This document shows, one piece after another, positions 27,001-36,136 of a stretch of 64,000 nt of DNA. Where the stretch lies: contig PGXB01000003.1 in assembly GCA_002838945.1 (NCBI GenBank), positions 1 through 64,000 of the forward strand, read 5' to 3'. Made by a program: the position numbers and the translations under genes. This DNA is from a candidate division Zixibacteria bacterium HGW-Zixibacteria-1. Lineage in GTDB: Bacteria; Zixibacteria; MSB-5A5; GN15; PGXB01. Below the pieces are notes generated by a model, which worked only from the letters and a program-made list of their open reading frames with translations, was not told the origin of the DNA and made no database searches. The first letter of the stretch is position 1; the number at the start of each line of letters is the position of its first letter.

Positions 27001-30000
27001 CGGTAGGTGCCCCAGCCATATTCGTTGCGCGAAAACTGGACAAAAAACTTATCGAACTCGTCGGCCAGGTCTATGCTATATGAAAAATAGTTATTTCTTG
27101 TTTGTGCCGTCTGGTCGCGGTTGAAATCTTCAATATCGGGAAGTCCCAGGGTCCCGGGGTCAAGCCTGTTTTTTTCGGTTCCATTGATATATCGAATTTT
27201 ATAAGGATCGGTGTCCTTATAGTCCCAGTTATCGCCATGCGGGTCGGGATTGGTCTGGGCATCGTAACCGGGTTCGTCCAGGTCGGCCAAACCATCCAGC
27301 CCGATGTCTTCGCTGTCGTCAAGAACGCCGTTATTGATAACATCTTCGTCGTCAGTCTTGCCATTGCCGTTGATATCTTCGGAAATTTCACCGATATCAA
27401 CATGCAAAATACCCTTTCGTCCTTTTAAACGAAGTTCCAGCATGTCGGCGCGGCTCATATCGGTGGCACTGCCGACCAGACCACGCATAATGCCGGCCCA
27501 GGACATAGTCGGATCAACACCGGTCAGTGTGTCCGGAACATTACCGACACGACGGTCAAGTGTTCCCGGCTCAAAATACAACTGCAACACCTGGGTCGTA
27601 CTATTGCTGGCCGTAACATCCTTATTCCAGATCGTCCTGGTCGAAACCTGGTCATAAGGATTGTACCAGTTCATCCAGGCGCGATAATGCAAATCGTCCA
27701 AGGTGTAGGGCTTCGACGAATAGGACCAGGACTCTCTGTAAACGCTGAGAGAGTAAGAATCACGACTGCCCTCGAAATCATCGAGGTAGGCGACACCATC
27801 GACATTGGGATTCGGGTATGATTGGGCCAATTCGGCGGTAACGCCCAGATTGGATTCCTGCTCGGTGCTGAAAAACGGCAGAGCATTGGCGGCGGTGGTC
27901 AGGAAACTCGGCTGTACCTTAAAACTGACGTCGCCGTCCCAGACAAACATTTTTGAAGTTTCCTGTCCGATCTTCGGTTTGCGCTGGGTGGCCTTGTCCG
28001 ATTTGTACAAAATCGTACTGCCGAATTTAAGATTTGGGCTGTATTCATATTCACCACGAACGCCGAATAGAGTTTTTTTCTGAGCCTGGATAAAGGGTGA
28101 ATATTCGAAATCAATGGATAAATCATCATTCAAGTTGACATTATCCCCCAGCGTAACCCGGCCGAAGTCATAATTGATTGTATAATCCTCGCCTCTCTGG
28201 AGCACCACGCCGCCGGAGACAATTCGTTCCGAACCTTCGATAATATTTGGTTTGCCGAGGGTGATTTCGTTGGATTTGCTGACCGATGTAACCTCAATAT
28301 AATATTTACTGGCTTCTAAAGCATCTTTTGAAGCGCGTTTGGTGGTGTAAATTTCCGGAACGGTTTCCACGAGCGTGGTATCATTATCGGGCCGGGTAAT
28401 ATTAAACGGCTCGCGGCTGGGGAAAATAAGGAGACCCTGGGCCGCTATTATAATATCCGAATATACATCAACTATATTATCCGGCTTCCGATTGCCATTC
28501 TGGTCATACCGGTCCAAACCCAGAATGGTTACATACGGAACACCCGGTTCATTTTTATCAAGGTTATCTTCGCTTCCTTCGGTACCATTGGTCCCCTTGA
28601 ATATTTTGATTTCAAGTCCATCAAGATCCACGCCTCCGGAAAATGAGCCGATAGCGTAGACATTTCGCCAGGCGTATTGAAAGGTCTGCTGAGACTCAAT
28701 GGGGCTTCTGGCCTTAATCAGCTTCAAATGATAAGGCGGAGCTTCGATGGAGCCGACCGTATCCAGTGTTCCATTGATGCCTCCTCGTTGGACCACCATC
28801 CAGACGCCGATTTCGGCATCATAGGTCCCGGCATTGGGCTTGTCGAACATTATCCAAAAATCATTATTGTCGACATAGTATTCTTCCGGCGGGACTTCTT
28901 CAACCAGAATATTGTTGACGCTTTCGGTCCCTGCAAATTCGGTGGAATCAAAGGGATTGACATACATATTGGCGTCAGTACCCAGGGCATTATTGAGATT
29001 CGATGTGACCCTCCGATAGACCGCAATCTGCTGAATACTATCCCCGGCCGCAGGATCGAAATCAATTTTATCGAATTTGGTGGGATCGAGCCGTCCGAGA
29101 TCAAATATCTTGCCGTCAAGGTAAGCATAATCGCGAATATGCTGCTTGCGGGATGAGGCGCCGGCCGTGATGGTCGTTCGCTCGGTGGTACCTTTTTCCT
29201 GGCTGGCGATCGCAGTCATTTCCAGGCCCCCGACTTTCGCCGTTGTTTTTAAACCGAACAATCCTTTGATCCTGGTTGAATAACCAACAAACTGGGTGTT
29301 GGGAAGCGACAGGGTGGTATTGCCGGCCTCGATGGTCTGGATGATATCGTCTTCATCACCCTTGTAACGGATCATGATGCGGTTGGCCAGCGGAATATCT
29401 GTTTTGGAGTCCTGGGACACGGCAACGGTGATTTTGGAGCCAATGGTGCCGTTAATATCAAATCGAGAGACCTGCTCCATGTTGAGAGTCGGAAACTTAT
29501 TCTGGCGATAAGTTGCGGTGGAAGTGCGGTCATCCCATTGTGATCTTCCGGAAAGTGTAATTTGATGATAACCCGAAACTTTCAATCCGGCGCCGCCCTC
29601 GCCGAAGAGTGATTCCATCGCCTTGGACTTGATCGGGATATTGATAGCCAGCAGTCCTCCGGCTTTGTCTTTCTGATCCTTGGCCAGCGCCTTGGCCCTG
29701 GTTTCGCGCATATCATTTTTCAGATTCAGCCTGGTGCGGTATTCCATAAAGGCGTCGGCATCAACCGCCCGAGGCGTATAGTAATAGGAGTATTTGCCCT
29801 TTTTGTAGAAGGAACCGGTGAAAGTGATTGACTTCTGTTCATAACTGGAATGATCGACCTGGACATTGCCGACATACATTCTTTTCAGTTCAGGATATTC
29901 TTTCGGGGTTATCGAGGCCGAGAAGACGGATGTTTCTTTCGGATACGGCGAAATATAGGCGGGCGGGTATTGCAACTCCTGATAGAAACCGGGAGCGGCG

Positions 30001-30038
30001 GATACAATTCCACACGTGGTCAGAATGACCACCATCAA
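24093..30038 (-). CDS. sprA: SprA-family outer-membrane translocon protein
   Basis: The 1,981-residue protein resembles SprA (Sov), the giant beta-barrel pore of the Bacteroidetes type IX secretion system. Evidence is the length, a signal peptide (LLMVVILTTCGIVSA), and long runs of alternating polar/aromatic strands. Diagnostic blocks include FSGNVADLFTYNAGYNYE, and an acidic calcium-loop-like stretch around residues 880-960 with DINGNGKTDDED and DIGLDGLAD, typical of SprA. It is somewhat shorter than Flavobacterium SprA (about 2,400). The start is uncertain: TTG or the next ATG lacks a good Shine-Dalgarno, and codons upstream in frame (RRFSHLWL) look like a missing signal n-region without a usual start codon. 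murB precedes it and the glutaminyl cyclase follows. Confidence 0.85.
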   Translation of the reverse strand: MMVVILTTCGIVSAAPGFYQELQYPPAYISPYPKETSVFSASITPKEYPELKRMYVGNVQVDHSSYEQKSITFTGSFYKKGKYSYYYTPRAVDADAFMEYRTRLNLKNDMRETRAKALAKDQKDKAGGLLAINIPIKSKAMESLFGEGGAGLKVSGYHQITLSGRSQWDDRTSTATYRQNKFPTLNMEQVSRFDINGTIGSKITVAVSQDSKTDIPLANRIMIRYKGDEDDIIQTIEAGNTTLSLPNTQFVGYSTRIKGLFGLKTTAKVGGLEMTAIASQEKGTTERTTITAGASSRKQHIRDYAYLDGKIFDLGRLDPTKFDKIDFDPAAGDSIQQIAVYRRVTSNLNNALGTDANMYVNPFDSTEFAGTESVNNILVEEVPPEEYYVDNNDFWIMFDKPNAGTYDAEIGVWMVVQRGGINGTLDTVGSIEAPPYHLKLIKARSPIESQQTFQYAWRNVYAIGSFSGGVDLDGLEIKIFKGTNGTEGSEDNLDKNEPGVPYVTILGLDRYDQNGNRKPDNIVDVYSDIIIAAQGLLIFPSREPFNITRPDNDTTLVETVPEIYTTKRASKDALEASKYYIEVTSVSKSNEITLGKPNIIEGSERIVSGGVVLQRGEDYTINYDFGRVTLGDNVNLNDDLSIDFEYSPFIQAQKKTLFGVRGEYEYSPNLKFGSTILYKSDKATQRKPKIGQETSKMFVWDGDVSFKVQPSFLTTAANALPFFSTEQESNLGVTAELAQSYPNPNVDGVAYLDDFEGSRDSYSLSVYRESWSYSSKPYTLDDLHYRAWMNWYNPYDQVSTRTIWNKDVTASNSTTQVLQLYFEPGTLDRRVGNVPDTLTGVDPTMSWAGIMRGLVGSATDMSRADMLELRLKGRKGILHVDIGEISEDINGNGKTDDEDVINNGVLDDSEDIGLDGLADLDEPGYDAQTNPDPHGDNWDYKDTDPYKIRYINGTEKNRLDPGTLGLPDIEDFNRDQTAQTRNNYFSYSIDLADEFDKFFVQFSRNEYGWGTYRIPLRDSLLLDAIVGSPVWANIEFVRFWIESPDGSKIDSLQIASAEIISPNWEDTTIIPSYAVTADTSTQQRFSVAVIGTQDNDPDHPYYTSPPGVSGYHDITADIIEPEQSLLLTYDNFRAYDSATADTGLVERILFDTPNLMGYGTLKMFVRAPEELADGSSLMFLFRVGQNNQNYYELRTAINSNQWLDSKGWIDVGMNFDEITGLKEFLERARANKPDTNYIDSTINGSNYRVFGKPNITKIKYLAFGVVPLRVDNLTSGDLWIDELRLTDVRNDVGTAARITFSGNVADLFTYNAGYNYENAYFRKISSSTRGGSADNLGSGKATNAYNYGINFKLDKFLPRSLGANIPFSYRYTRNISTPRLKYNSDIILPEELRYEERTENISKSFSTSENFNKKTKNPLFTVLLNNLRTNFSYNRSDGISPSAPMSMSENYRVGSSYGYNIGKVPGLRVFFWTQPMPVLKRLSGTKFYVFPSNFNVTSDINRNLRISRNVNGILTNSLTKTFAGTFKTTYKITDNLTASYSMDTRRDISNPDLVKISFNPKEFKLGRETKYSQAFSANYSPTLFGFLTHKFNYSASYIEDFIIVKDNRNMSASKSYGVGGTFDLQKLFGGQSSSRRSTPRKRTQQGVTVAQPESKGSVIKKVLDKPAWMMRFLTGWIDPFTYDFKEAYRYSYIGLLERAQLKFRFGLTDAIGAKIDPEAGAAGQSTVSTKVTSYSLGSGTKLFGGLKTGVSFSRTINRDIKKAVNPQKSISTTFPDFNFSISQMTTFKFLNPIIRKFSPRTKYTRSTKESYNLTTGYKTVEEVTVSQNPLLSFTFDVTRGLTIDVRTNRSVSDNTSYNSSTGNVTRKQRSINSGSSASTKYSFSWPTGVRFPLLGRLKFRSTMSISLEVSTRTQKREESTGDNPLISAGENKDFMVTPTISYTFSNQIKGGVSARWQDTNNVQQSRKSHVRELRIYVDIRF

Positions 30039-30115
30039 CAGCCAGAGATGTGAAAACCTTCTAAACGTAGCACATACCGACTCTAGTCAGTTAATTTCAA
30101 TCCATTAAAAAGATG

Positions 30116-31072
30116 CTATACGCGTTCCTCCTCGAAATTGCCCAGCAGGATAACCTCCTCCTGTAGTTCGATGCCGAATTTCTGCCTGACCATACTTTTC
30201 ATCAAGTCAGCCAGCTTTTTAATATCATCGGAATGGGCCGAGCCATTATTAATCAAAATGTTGGCGTGGTTTTCAAAAACTCTGGCGCCTCCGCAGCGCA
30301 TTTCTTTAACTCCCACTTCTTCTAAAAGCTTACCGGCCGAAAGTTTCCCGAATTTCTGAGATTTATCAGGAATATTTTTAAAAAAGCAGCCGGCCGAGTG
30401 CAAACCGATGGGGAGTTTCTCGCGCCGCATGGTCATAATTTCATCGACTCTGCCCTTTATTTCCTCCGTATTGCATTCTTTTAGTGCAAACTTTGCCCTG
30501 GTTACAAACTCGGCGGTTTTTTTAAGTTTTGACCAGCGGTAAGCAAACTCAAAATACTCGGCCTTTTCTTCTCTTATATGCCCTTCTCTATCAACAACTT
30601 CGGCAGATATCAGGGTATTCCCGATCTCGCCGCCATAAGCACCGGCGTTGCCATAAATGGCGCCGCCAACTGTTCCCCATATACCAGAAGCAAATTCCAA
30701 GCCGGACAAGCCGTTCTGAGTAGCGTAATCGACCAGTCTCTGAAGCTCTTCACCGGCTCCGCAGATTATTTGGTTGTCAGACTTTTCCAGTCCATGGATC
30801 GAATTCTTAATTATCAAGCCGTCAAAGCCCGAATCCGAAACCAGGACATTGGAACCGCCGCCAAGCATAAAAATCGGCATTTTCAATCCGGATGCGACGG
30901 TCATCAGCCGGGATAATTCTTCTCCGGAAGAAACCTCGATAAATAACCTGGCATTTCCCCCGGTCCCGAAGGTATTCAGATCGGCAAGAGGTCTGTCGAC
31001 CACAATTCGATTGCCGAAGTGCTCCTTCAGTAAGGCATAAGTTTCTTCAAAATCCCAGCTATTATTCTTCAC
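30116..31072 (-). CDS. murB: UDP-N-acetylenolpyruvoylglucosamine reductase
   Basis: MurB reduces UDP-GlcNAc-enolpyruvate to UDP-MurNAc with NADPH and FAD in cytoplasmic peptidoglycan synthesis. The 318-residue protein shows the FAD-binding MLGGGSNVLVSD, YGNAGAYGG, and the catalytic serine motif SAGCFFKN, with a C-terminal domain and length of the type II (Gram-positive-like) form. The start is GTG, seven bases after AAGG. It lies between DUF1844 and sprA genes and may share their transcript. Confidence 0.95.
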   Translation of the reverse strand: MKNNSWDFEETYALLKEHFGNRIVVDRPLADLNTFGTGGNARLFIEVSSGEELSRLMTVASGLKMPIFMLGGGSNVLVSDSGFDGLIIKNSIHGLEKSDNQIICGAGEELQRLVDYATQNGLSGLEFASGIWGTVGGAIYGNAGAYGGEIGNTLISAEVVDREGHIREEKAEYFEFAYRWSKLKKTAEFVTRAKFALKECNTEEIKGRVDEIMTMRREKLPIGLHSAGCFFKNIPDKSQKFGKLSAGKLLEEVGVKEMRCGGARVFENHANILINNGSAHSDDIKKLADLMKSMVRQKFGIELQEEVILLGNFEEERV

Positions 31073-31180
31073 TATATTACCTTAATAATAATAAATGAAT
31101 AACCGGCAAAAAGCAAGTCAAAAGGGCATTTACACAATATATCATCAACCATATTACGATCGGAACCAGACTCAAAGGCA

Positions 31181-31552
31181 TCAGGATTTATTATCTTCTT
31201 CGTTTTCTGTATCCTGGCTCTTCCCCGAATCATTTTCCGATTTTTCTTCCATTTCATGCTTTTCTTCTGTTTTCTGACCGGCATCGCCCTTTTTTGTTTC
31301 ATCGACAAAATTCAATCTTAACTCAAACAGAACCCGATCGATTAAATCTTTTTCCTCATGGGTCAGGTTACCATCGGTTTTCTCGGCCAGCATGGCCAGC
31401 ATATCGATACTCAGGCGGGCCTGGTCGAGATTTTTTTCGACTTTACCCGAAAGCGGGGATGCAATTTTGCCCATTTGCTGCATCGAGGCCATTTGAAGCG
31501 ATACTACCAGATGAAAGAAATTGGCATCAATCTTTTTTTCCATATCGTTCAT
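31181..31552 (-). CDS. DUF1844 protein with acidic tail
   Basis: Residues about 8-85 match the DUF1844 family: an amphipathic FHLVVSLQMASMQQMGK helix, then LDQARLSIDMLAMLAEKT.GNL and a second helix with LIDRVLFELRLNFV. The last 35 residues are an acidic, lysine/glutamate-rich low-complexity tail. No signal peptide. Function of the family is unknown. It is separated by 74 bases from recG and 108 bases from murB. Confidence 0.85.
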   Translation of the reverse strand: MNDMEKKIDANFFHLVVSLQMASMQQMGKIASPLSGKVEKNLDQARLSIDMLAMLAEKTDGNLTHEEKDLIDRVLFELRLNFVDETKKGDAGQKTEEKHEMEEKSENDSGKSQDTENEEDNKS

Positions 31553-31626
31553 AATTTCCTCATTCTTTCATATCATCTATTAAAATTATATCCTCAGTGG
31601 CGGTAACAATCATACAATGTAATATT

Positions 31627-33711
31627 TTATCCGAATCTTGTCAGCGATTTTCTTCCGGCAAGTTTCTTTTGAAGGTATTCCAGTAATATTCGGTCATCGG
31701 CGTCCAAAACATGATCCACGGCCAGCAGCTTAATGATGATATCGCGCGCCATTGTCAGGAGTTCAGTATCGCGGGCCAGATTGGCGATTGTCAATTCGGG
31801 AAGGCCGTGCTGTCGGGTCCCGAAAAATTCGCCCGGCCCCCGCAGTTCCAGGTCGGCTTCGGCAATTTCGAAGCCATCAGTGGATGAAACAAACATCTCC
31901 AGCCGACGGCGGGCCAGATCACTGATAGGCGACGTGGCCACAGCGATAGCGGTGCCCTGCTGCCCGCCGCGCCCGACGCGGCCGCGCAACTGATGCAACT
32001 GCGACAAGCCGAATCGTTCGGCATGTTCGATAACCATGATATTGGCCGACGGGATGTCGATGCCGACTTCGATAACGGTTGTCGAAACCAGAATATCAAG
32101 CCGTTTATTTCGGAAGGCGGTGATGGCTTTCTCCCTCTGGGCGCTTTTCATACGTCCATGCACCAGGCCGACACGATATTCGGTAAAGATTTCACTTTTA
32201 AGCCGCTTATATTCATCCTCAGCCGCCTGCAGGTCGAGTTTCTCCGACTTTTCCACTAACGGATATATAAAGAAAATCTGCTCCTGTTCAGCGAGACGGG
32301 TTCTTAAATACTTATAAATTTCGGGTCTGGTGGAAGCACTCCGCCAGACCGTTTTGGTCGGTTTTCTTCCGGGTGGCATGGTTTTAATGGATGAGATATC
32401 CAGATCTCCGTAAAGTGTCAGGGCCAGAGTGCGCGGGATAGGCGTCGCCGTCATGACCAGCGTATCGGGGTGCTGACCTTTGCCGATCAATTTGCCTCGC
32501 TGCATGACACCAAAACGGTGTTGCTCATCGATAATTACCAATCCCAGATTTTGAAACTGAACTGACTCCGAGATGACGGCATGAGTTCCGAAGACAATCC
32601 GGCTTTGACCCGAGGCGACCGCTTCATTGGCTTCCCGCCGCTCGGCGGCTGTCATGGCGCCGATCATCAATGAGCAATTGAGCCCGATATCTTCAAGCGG
32701 TTTTCTCCAGTTTTGGTAGTGCTGCTCGGCGAGGAGTTCGGTCGGGGCCATGAAGGCGGTCTGCAGATCATTCTCGGCGGCATAGACCGAGGCCAGAAGC
32801 GCCACAACTGTCTTACCGCAACCGACATCACCCTGAAGCAGGCGATGCATCGGTCGATCGGACCGCAAATCGGCAAAAATCCTTTCGGTCGATTTACTCT
32901 GATCGGATGTGAGTTTAAACGGCAGCGCCCGGTAAAATCCTTTGACCATCTTCCTCGGCTCGTCATAGTTATGACTTTTGCTGACCTGATTTTTTTCCTT
33001 GCGGCTCTTCAGGATCAGGTACTGCAGATCCAGTAATTCATCGTAAGCCAGCCGGCGTCGGGAATTTTCGGCATCTTCCATTTTTTCAGGATAATGAACA
33101 AGACGGAGAGAATCGCCGAGGCGCGGCAGGCCGCTGCTTTGATGATATTTCTCGGGCAAATAATCTGAGATGTCGCCAATCATTTCAAGTGTTCGGCTGA
33201 CCATTTGCCGCATAGCTCTCCCGGTTATACCGGCCTTTTTCAGGGCGGCGGTAGATGGATAAACCGGCACGATACGTCCGGTGTGGATCAATTCGGCCGC
33301 CTCATCTTCGATACGCTCCACCTCCGGATGCACTATTTGCCGCTGTTGGAAATAGGTGACCTGTCCTGTCACCGAAAGAACGTCGCCTTTCTTAAACATC
33401 TTTTCCAGATACTTGTAACCGGCAAACCAGATCAGCGAGATATAACCGGAATCATCTCCAAGGACAACCTCAAGTCTTTTGCGGCGGCCCATCAAGATGC
33501 CCGAACCCATTACCTTCCCGATTACGGTCGCCGTCATATTGGCCTTGAGGGAATCGATGGGGACAATCATGGAACGGTCGATATAGCGCCGAGGGAGAAA
33601 ATACAGCAGATCCCGGAGACATTTTATTCCGACTCCGGCAAGAATGGCAGCCCTGCGGGGACCGACCCCCTTAAGATACTGCACTTCCGAATTGAGATTC
33701 ATATCCGGCAC
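31627..33711 (-). CDS. recG: ATP-dependent DNA helicase RecG
   Basis: RecG remodels stalled forks and Holliday junctions. The 694-residue protein has an N-terminal wedge/OB domain (about 1-240) and superfamily 2 helicase motifs: GDVGCGKT (Walker A), DEQHRFG (box II), MTATPIPRTLAL (box III) and QLRGRVGRG (motif VI). The first start in frame is GTG, and an ATG three codons later (33702) is equally possible; neither has a clear Shine-Dalgarno. TTGACA on the minus strand at 33746-33741 may belong to its promoter. Confidence 0.95.
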   Translation of the reverse strand: MPDMNLNSEVQYLKGVGPRRAAILAGVGIKCLRDLLYFLPRRYIDRSMIVPIDSLKANMTATVIGKVMGSGILMGRRKRLEVVLGDDSGYISLIWFAGYKYLEKMFKKGDVLSVTGQVTYFQQRQIVHPEVERIEDEAAELIHTGRIVPVYPSTAALKKAGITGRAMRQMVSRTLEMIGDISDYLPEKYHQSSGLPRLGDSLRLVHYPEKMEDAENSRRRLAYDELLDLQYLILKSRKEKNQVSKSHNYDEPRKMVKGFYRALPFKLTSDQSKSTERIFADLRSDRPMHRLLQGDVGCGKTVVALLASVYAAENDLQTAFMAPTELLAEQHYQNWRKPLEDIGLNCSLMIGAMTAAERREANEAVASGQSRIVFGTHAVISESVQFQNLGLVIIDEQHRFGVMQRGKLIGKGQHPDTLVMTATPIPRTLALTLYGDLDISSIKTMPPGRKPTKTVWRSASTRPEIYKYLRTRLAEQEQIFFIYPLVEKSEKLDLQAAEDEYKRLKSEIFTEYRVGLVHGRMKSAQREKAITAFRNKRLDILVSTTVIEVGIDIPSANIMVIEHAERFGLSQLHQLRGRVGRGGQQGTAIAVATSPISDLARRRLEMFVSSTDGFEIAEADLELRGPGEFFGTRQHGLPELTIANLARDTELLTMARDIIIKLLAVDHVLDADDRILLEYLQKKLAGRKSLTRFG

Positions 33712-33712
33712 T

Positions 33713-33740
33713 TTGTCAGATTAATTTTTGATGGTATAAT
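33713..33740 (+). promoter_or_regulatory. Possible promoter for the DUF3078 gene
   Basis: TTGTCA (33713-33718) and TATAAT (33735-33740) are separated by 16 bases on the plus strand, leaving a leader of about 140 bases before the DUF3078 start. The region also carries a minus-strand TTGACA for recG, so assignment is tentative. Confidence 0.35.
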
Positions 33741-33889
33741 TGTCAACAACATTCAACCCGGATTAACAGGATTAAATATTATTTAACATCCATGGAACAT
33801 TAAAGGATAAAAACTTGTTGATTTTCATCAATCCATGTAATTTGTTGGTAATATCCACATGTAAATACTAAAATTAACAGGAGGCAATA

Positions 33890-34780
33890 ATGAAAAGAAT
33901 CATTAATGGACTGATGATTATTGTATTTGTGTCTTTGCTCGCGGCTCCCGGAATTATGGCCGAGCCCTGGGAACAATCATTTAATCTGGGATTAAATGTG
34001 ACCCAATCTTCTTATTCCAATAGTTGGACCGGCGGTGAAGAGGGCAACGTGACCTGGGCGGCCGGAGCGGACGGGGTTTTCACCAAACAGATGAGTCCCA
34101 AATTTAAATTAAAAAATACCATTAAGTTGGCCTTCGGACAGACCATGACACAGGACAAGGAGACCAGGGACTGGTCCAGGCCTCAAAAATCGACCGACAA
34201 GATTGACCTGGAAGCACTGGGCCGGCTTACGCTTGATGCCTGGGTCGATCCCTATGTCGCTTTCCGGTTTGAGAGTCAATTTCTCGACGCTTCGGTGGAC
34301 ACCAACAAGCGATATATAAATCCGATGCTCCTGACCGAATCGGCCGGTATTGCCAAGACATTATTTAAGAAGGAAAAGGATGAGATTCTGAGCCGTCTTG
34401 GATTTGCCGTTAAGGAAAACATTAACAGGGGCGCGGTTTCCCCGACCGACCCGGCCAAAACCGAGACCATATCTTCGATGGATGGCGGTCTGGAATCAGT
34501 CTCTGATGTCAAAATGGTCCTGAACGACAAACTGGGATATGTCGGAAAGTTGTCTCTTTACAAGGCCTTCTTTTTCTCGAAGAAAAATGACTTTAAGGGT
34601 ACAGAAGCCGAGGATTATTGGAAAGCAGTTGATATTAACTGGGAAAATACAGTAACAGCCTCTATTTCAAAATATATCCAGGTGACATTTTATACGCAGC
34701 TTCTTTATGACAAGCAGATCAGCAAAAAGGGACGTCTCAAAGAGACTCTGGCGCTCGGCCTGACCTATAAATTATTGTAA
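33890..34780 (+). CDS. Exported DUF3078-like beta-barrel protein
   Basis: The 296-residue protein has a signal peptide ending APGIMA, then WEQSFNLGLNVTQSSYSNSW, the start of the DUF3078 family common in Bacteroidetes. The rest alternates aromatic and polar residues, repeats the pattern of long strand-turn-strand units, and ends with TLALGLTYKLL, an outer-membrane-barrel-like C terminus. It is probably an outer-membrane protein of unknown role. AGGAGG lies five bases before the ATG. It is followed after 85 bases by the serpin gene in the same direction. Confidence 0.8.
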   Translation: MKRIINGLMIIVFVSLLAAPGIMAEPWEQSFNLGLNVTQSSYSNSWTGGEEGNVTWAAGADGVFTKQMSPKFKLKNTIKLAFGQTMTQDKETRDWSRPQKSTDKIDLEALGRLTLDAWVDPYVAFRFESQFLDASVDTNKRYINPMLLTESAGIAKTLFKKEKDEILSRLGFAVKENINRGAVSPTDPAKTETISSMDGGLESVSDVKMVLNDKLGYVGKLSLYKAFFFSKKNDFKGTEAEDYWKAVDINWENTVTASISKYIQVTFYTQLLYDKQISKKGRLKETLALGLTYKLL

Positions 34781-34865
34781 AAATTTTAACGAAATTACCG
34801 GAAGAAAATGGTTTGAAGGCTGTATTCCAAACAGACTATCGAATCATTTTCTTTTGGAGGCAGAC

Positions 34866-36080
34866 ATGATTTCAAAAAAAACAGGTATTTTATTTCTGGC
34901 TTTGGTTATGGCGATAATAATGCCGATGGCCATTCTGGCCGGGGATGAAGGATCGGATCCTATGAGTAAATATGCACAGTCCAGCCAATTTTCGCTGGAT
35001 TTTTTTGGACAAATAATCAGTGAAGAAAGCGAGAAAAATATTTTCGTCTCCCCTTTAAGCGCCCGGCTGGCCATGGCTATGGCTTATAATGGCACCGGCG
35101 GCGGAACCAGAGAGGAAATGAAGGCGGCGCTTGGTTTTGGAGATATGAACGATGATGAGATTAATAATTATTTTCAGGAAATGAGCAATTCCCTGGAAAC
35201 GGCTGACCCCAAAGTAAAACTGAATATTGCCAATTCCCTGTGGCTGCTGGCCAATATGGATTTTAAGAAAAGTTTCTTCGACACGGTCACAAAATATTAT
35301 GAGGCGGAAGTCGCCCGGACCCAGGATGTTGGAGTTATCAATGATTGGGTGAGCAAAAATACCAATCAGAAAATAAAAAATATTGTCGATCGCATTGGGC
35401 CGAATGATATCATGCTGTTGATAAACGCCATTTATTTCAAAGGTGAGTGGAAATACAAATTTGATGATAAACTGACCCGCACCGACAATTTCTATCTGCT
35501 GAACTCGGAAATAAAAAAGATTCCATTAATGTCGCAATCCGGGAAATTCAAATATTTCGAGAATGAAGATTTCCAGTCAATTGTTCTGCCTTACGGCAAC
35601 GAGCGTTTGAGCATGCATATTTTTCTTCCACACAAAGACGGTACCGACTACAAGAGTTTCCTTGACAGTTTCAACTCCGACAACTGGAAACAGTGGAACA
35701 GGATGTACCGCATGATGGATGGCGATATTCTCCTACCCAAATTCAAACTTGAATATGAAAAACTGTTGAACGATGTTTTTATGAATATGGGAATCCACCA
35801 GGCCTTTAATCCTGAAGTGGCCGATTTCTCGAATCTGCTCGAGAATGCCCGCCCCGGTCTGGCCTGGATCAGTTATGTCAAACAAAAGGCGTTTGTCGAA
35901 GTTAACGAGGAAGGTACCGAAGCGGCCGCGGCAACGGCGGTAATGGTCATGACCAAAAGCATTTCTTCTAAACCGGAGCGATTTAAGATGGTCGTGGATC
36001 ACCCATTCGTCTGTGCCATTGTCGATGGACAAACCGGCGAGATTCTGTTTATTGGTTCAATAGTGGATCCGGGATTATAA
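34866..36080 (+). CDS. Secreted inhibitory-type serpin
   Basis: The 404-residue protein has a signal peptide (FLALVMAIIMPMAILA) and a complete serpin fold, including NIFVSPLSARLAMAMAYNG near residue 60 and a C-terminal HPFVCAIVDGQTGEILFIG. The reactive-centre hinge EEGTEAAAAT begins at Glu348 (P17) and is the inhibitory consensus. Counting as in alpha-1-antitrypsin gives P1 Lys364 and P1' Ser365, so a trypsin-like protease is the predicted target. Serpins trap serine proteases irreversibly. GGAGG lies five bases before the ATG; an upstream TTG overlaps that signal and is rejected. It may share a transcript with DUF3078. Confidence 0.93.
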   Translation: MISKKTGILFLALVMAIIMPMAILAGDEGSDPMSKYAQSSQFSLDFFGQIISEESEKNIFVSPLSARLAMAMAYNGTGGGTREEMKAALGFGDMNDDEINNYFQEMSNSLETADPKVKLNIANSLWLLANMDFKKSFFDTVTKYYEAEVARTQDVGVINDWVSKNTNQKIKNIVDRIGPNDIMLLINAIYFKGEWKYKFDDKLTRTDNFYLLNSEIKKIPLMSQSGKFKYFENEDFQSIVLPYGNERLSMHIFLPHKDGTDYKSFLDSFNSDNWKQWNRMYRMMDGDILLPKFKLEYEKLLNDVFMNMGIHQAFNPEVADFSNLLENARPGLAWISYVKQKAFVEVNEEGTEAAAATAVMVMTKSISSKPERFKMVVDHPFVCAIVDGQTGEILFIGSIVDPGL

Positions 36081-36082
36081 GT

Positions 36083-36112
36083 AAAAAATGCTGCCGTTAT
36101 TTGAGCGGCAGC
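36083..36112 (-). terminator. Terminator of the pyrRBC operon
   Basis: GCTGCCG (36090-36096) pairs with CGGCAGC (36106-36112). On the minus strand the hairpin runs into ATTTTTT, 25 bases after the pyrC stop. The same hairpin lies right behind the serpin stop but lacks a U-run in that direction. Confidence 0.8.
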
Positions 36113-36136
36113 ACTATAATCGCCAAATATTATTTC

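Noticed and set aside
31072-31308. Lys-rich 78-residue minus-strand frame beside murB
   Set aside because: It overlaps the DUF1844 gene in another frame and its lysine-rich content is a frame-shifted copy of that gene's acidic tail.
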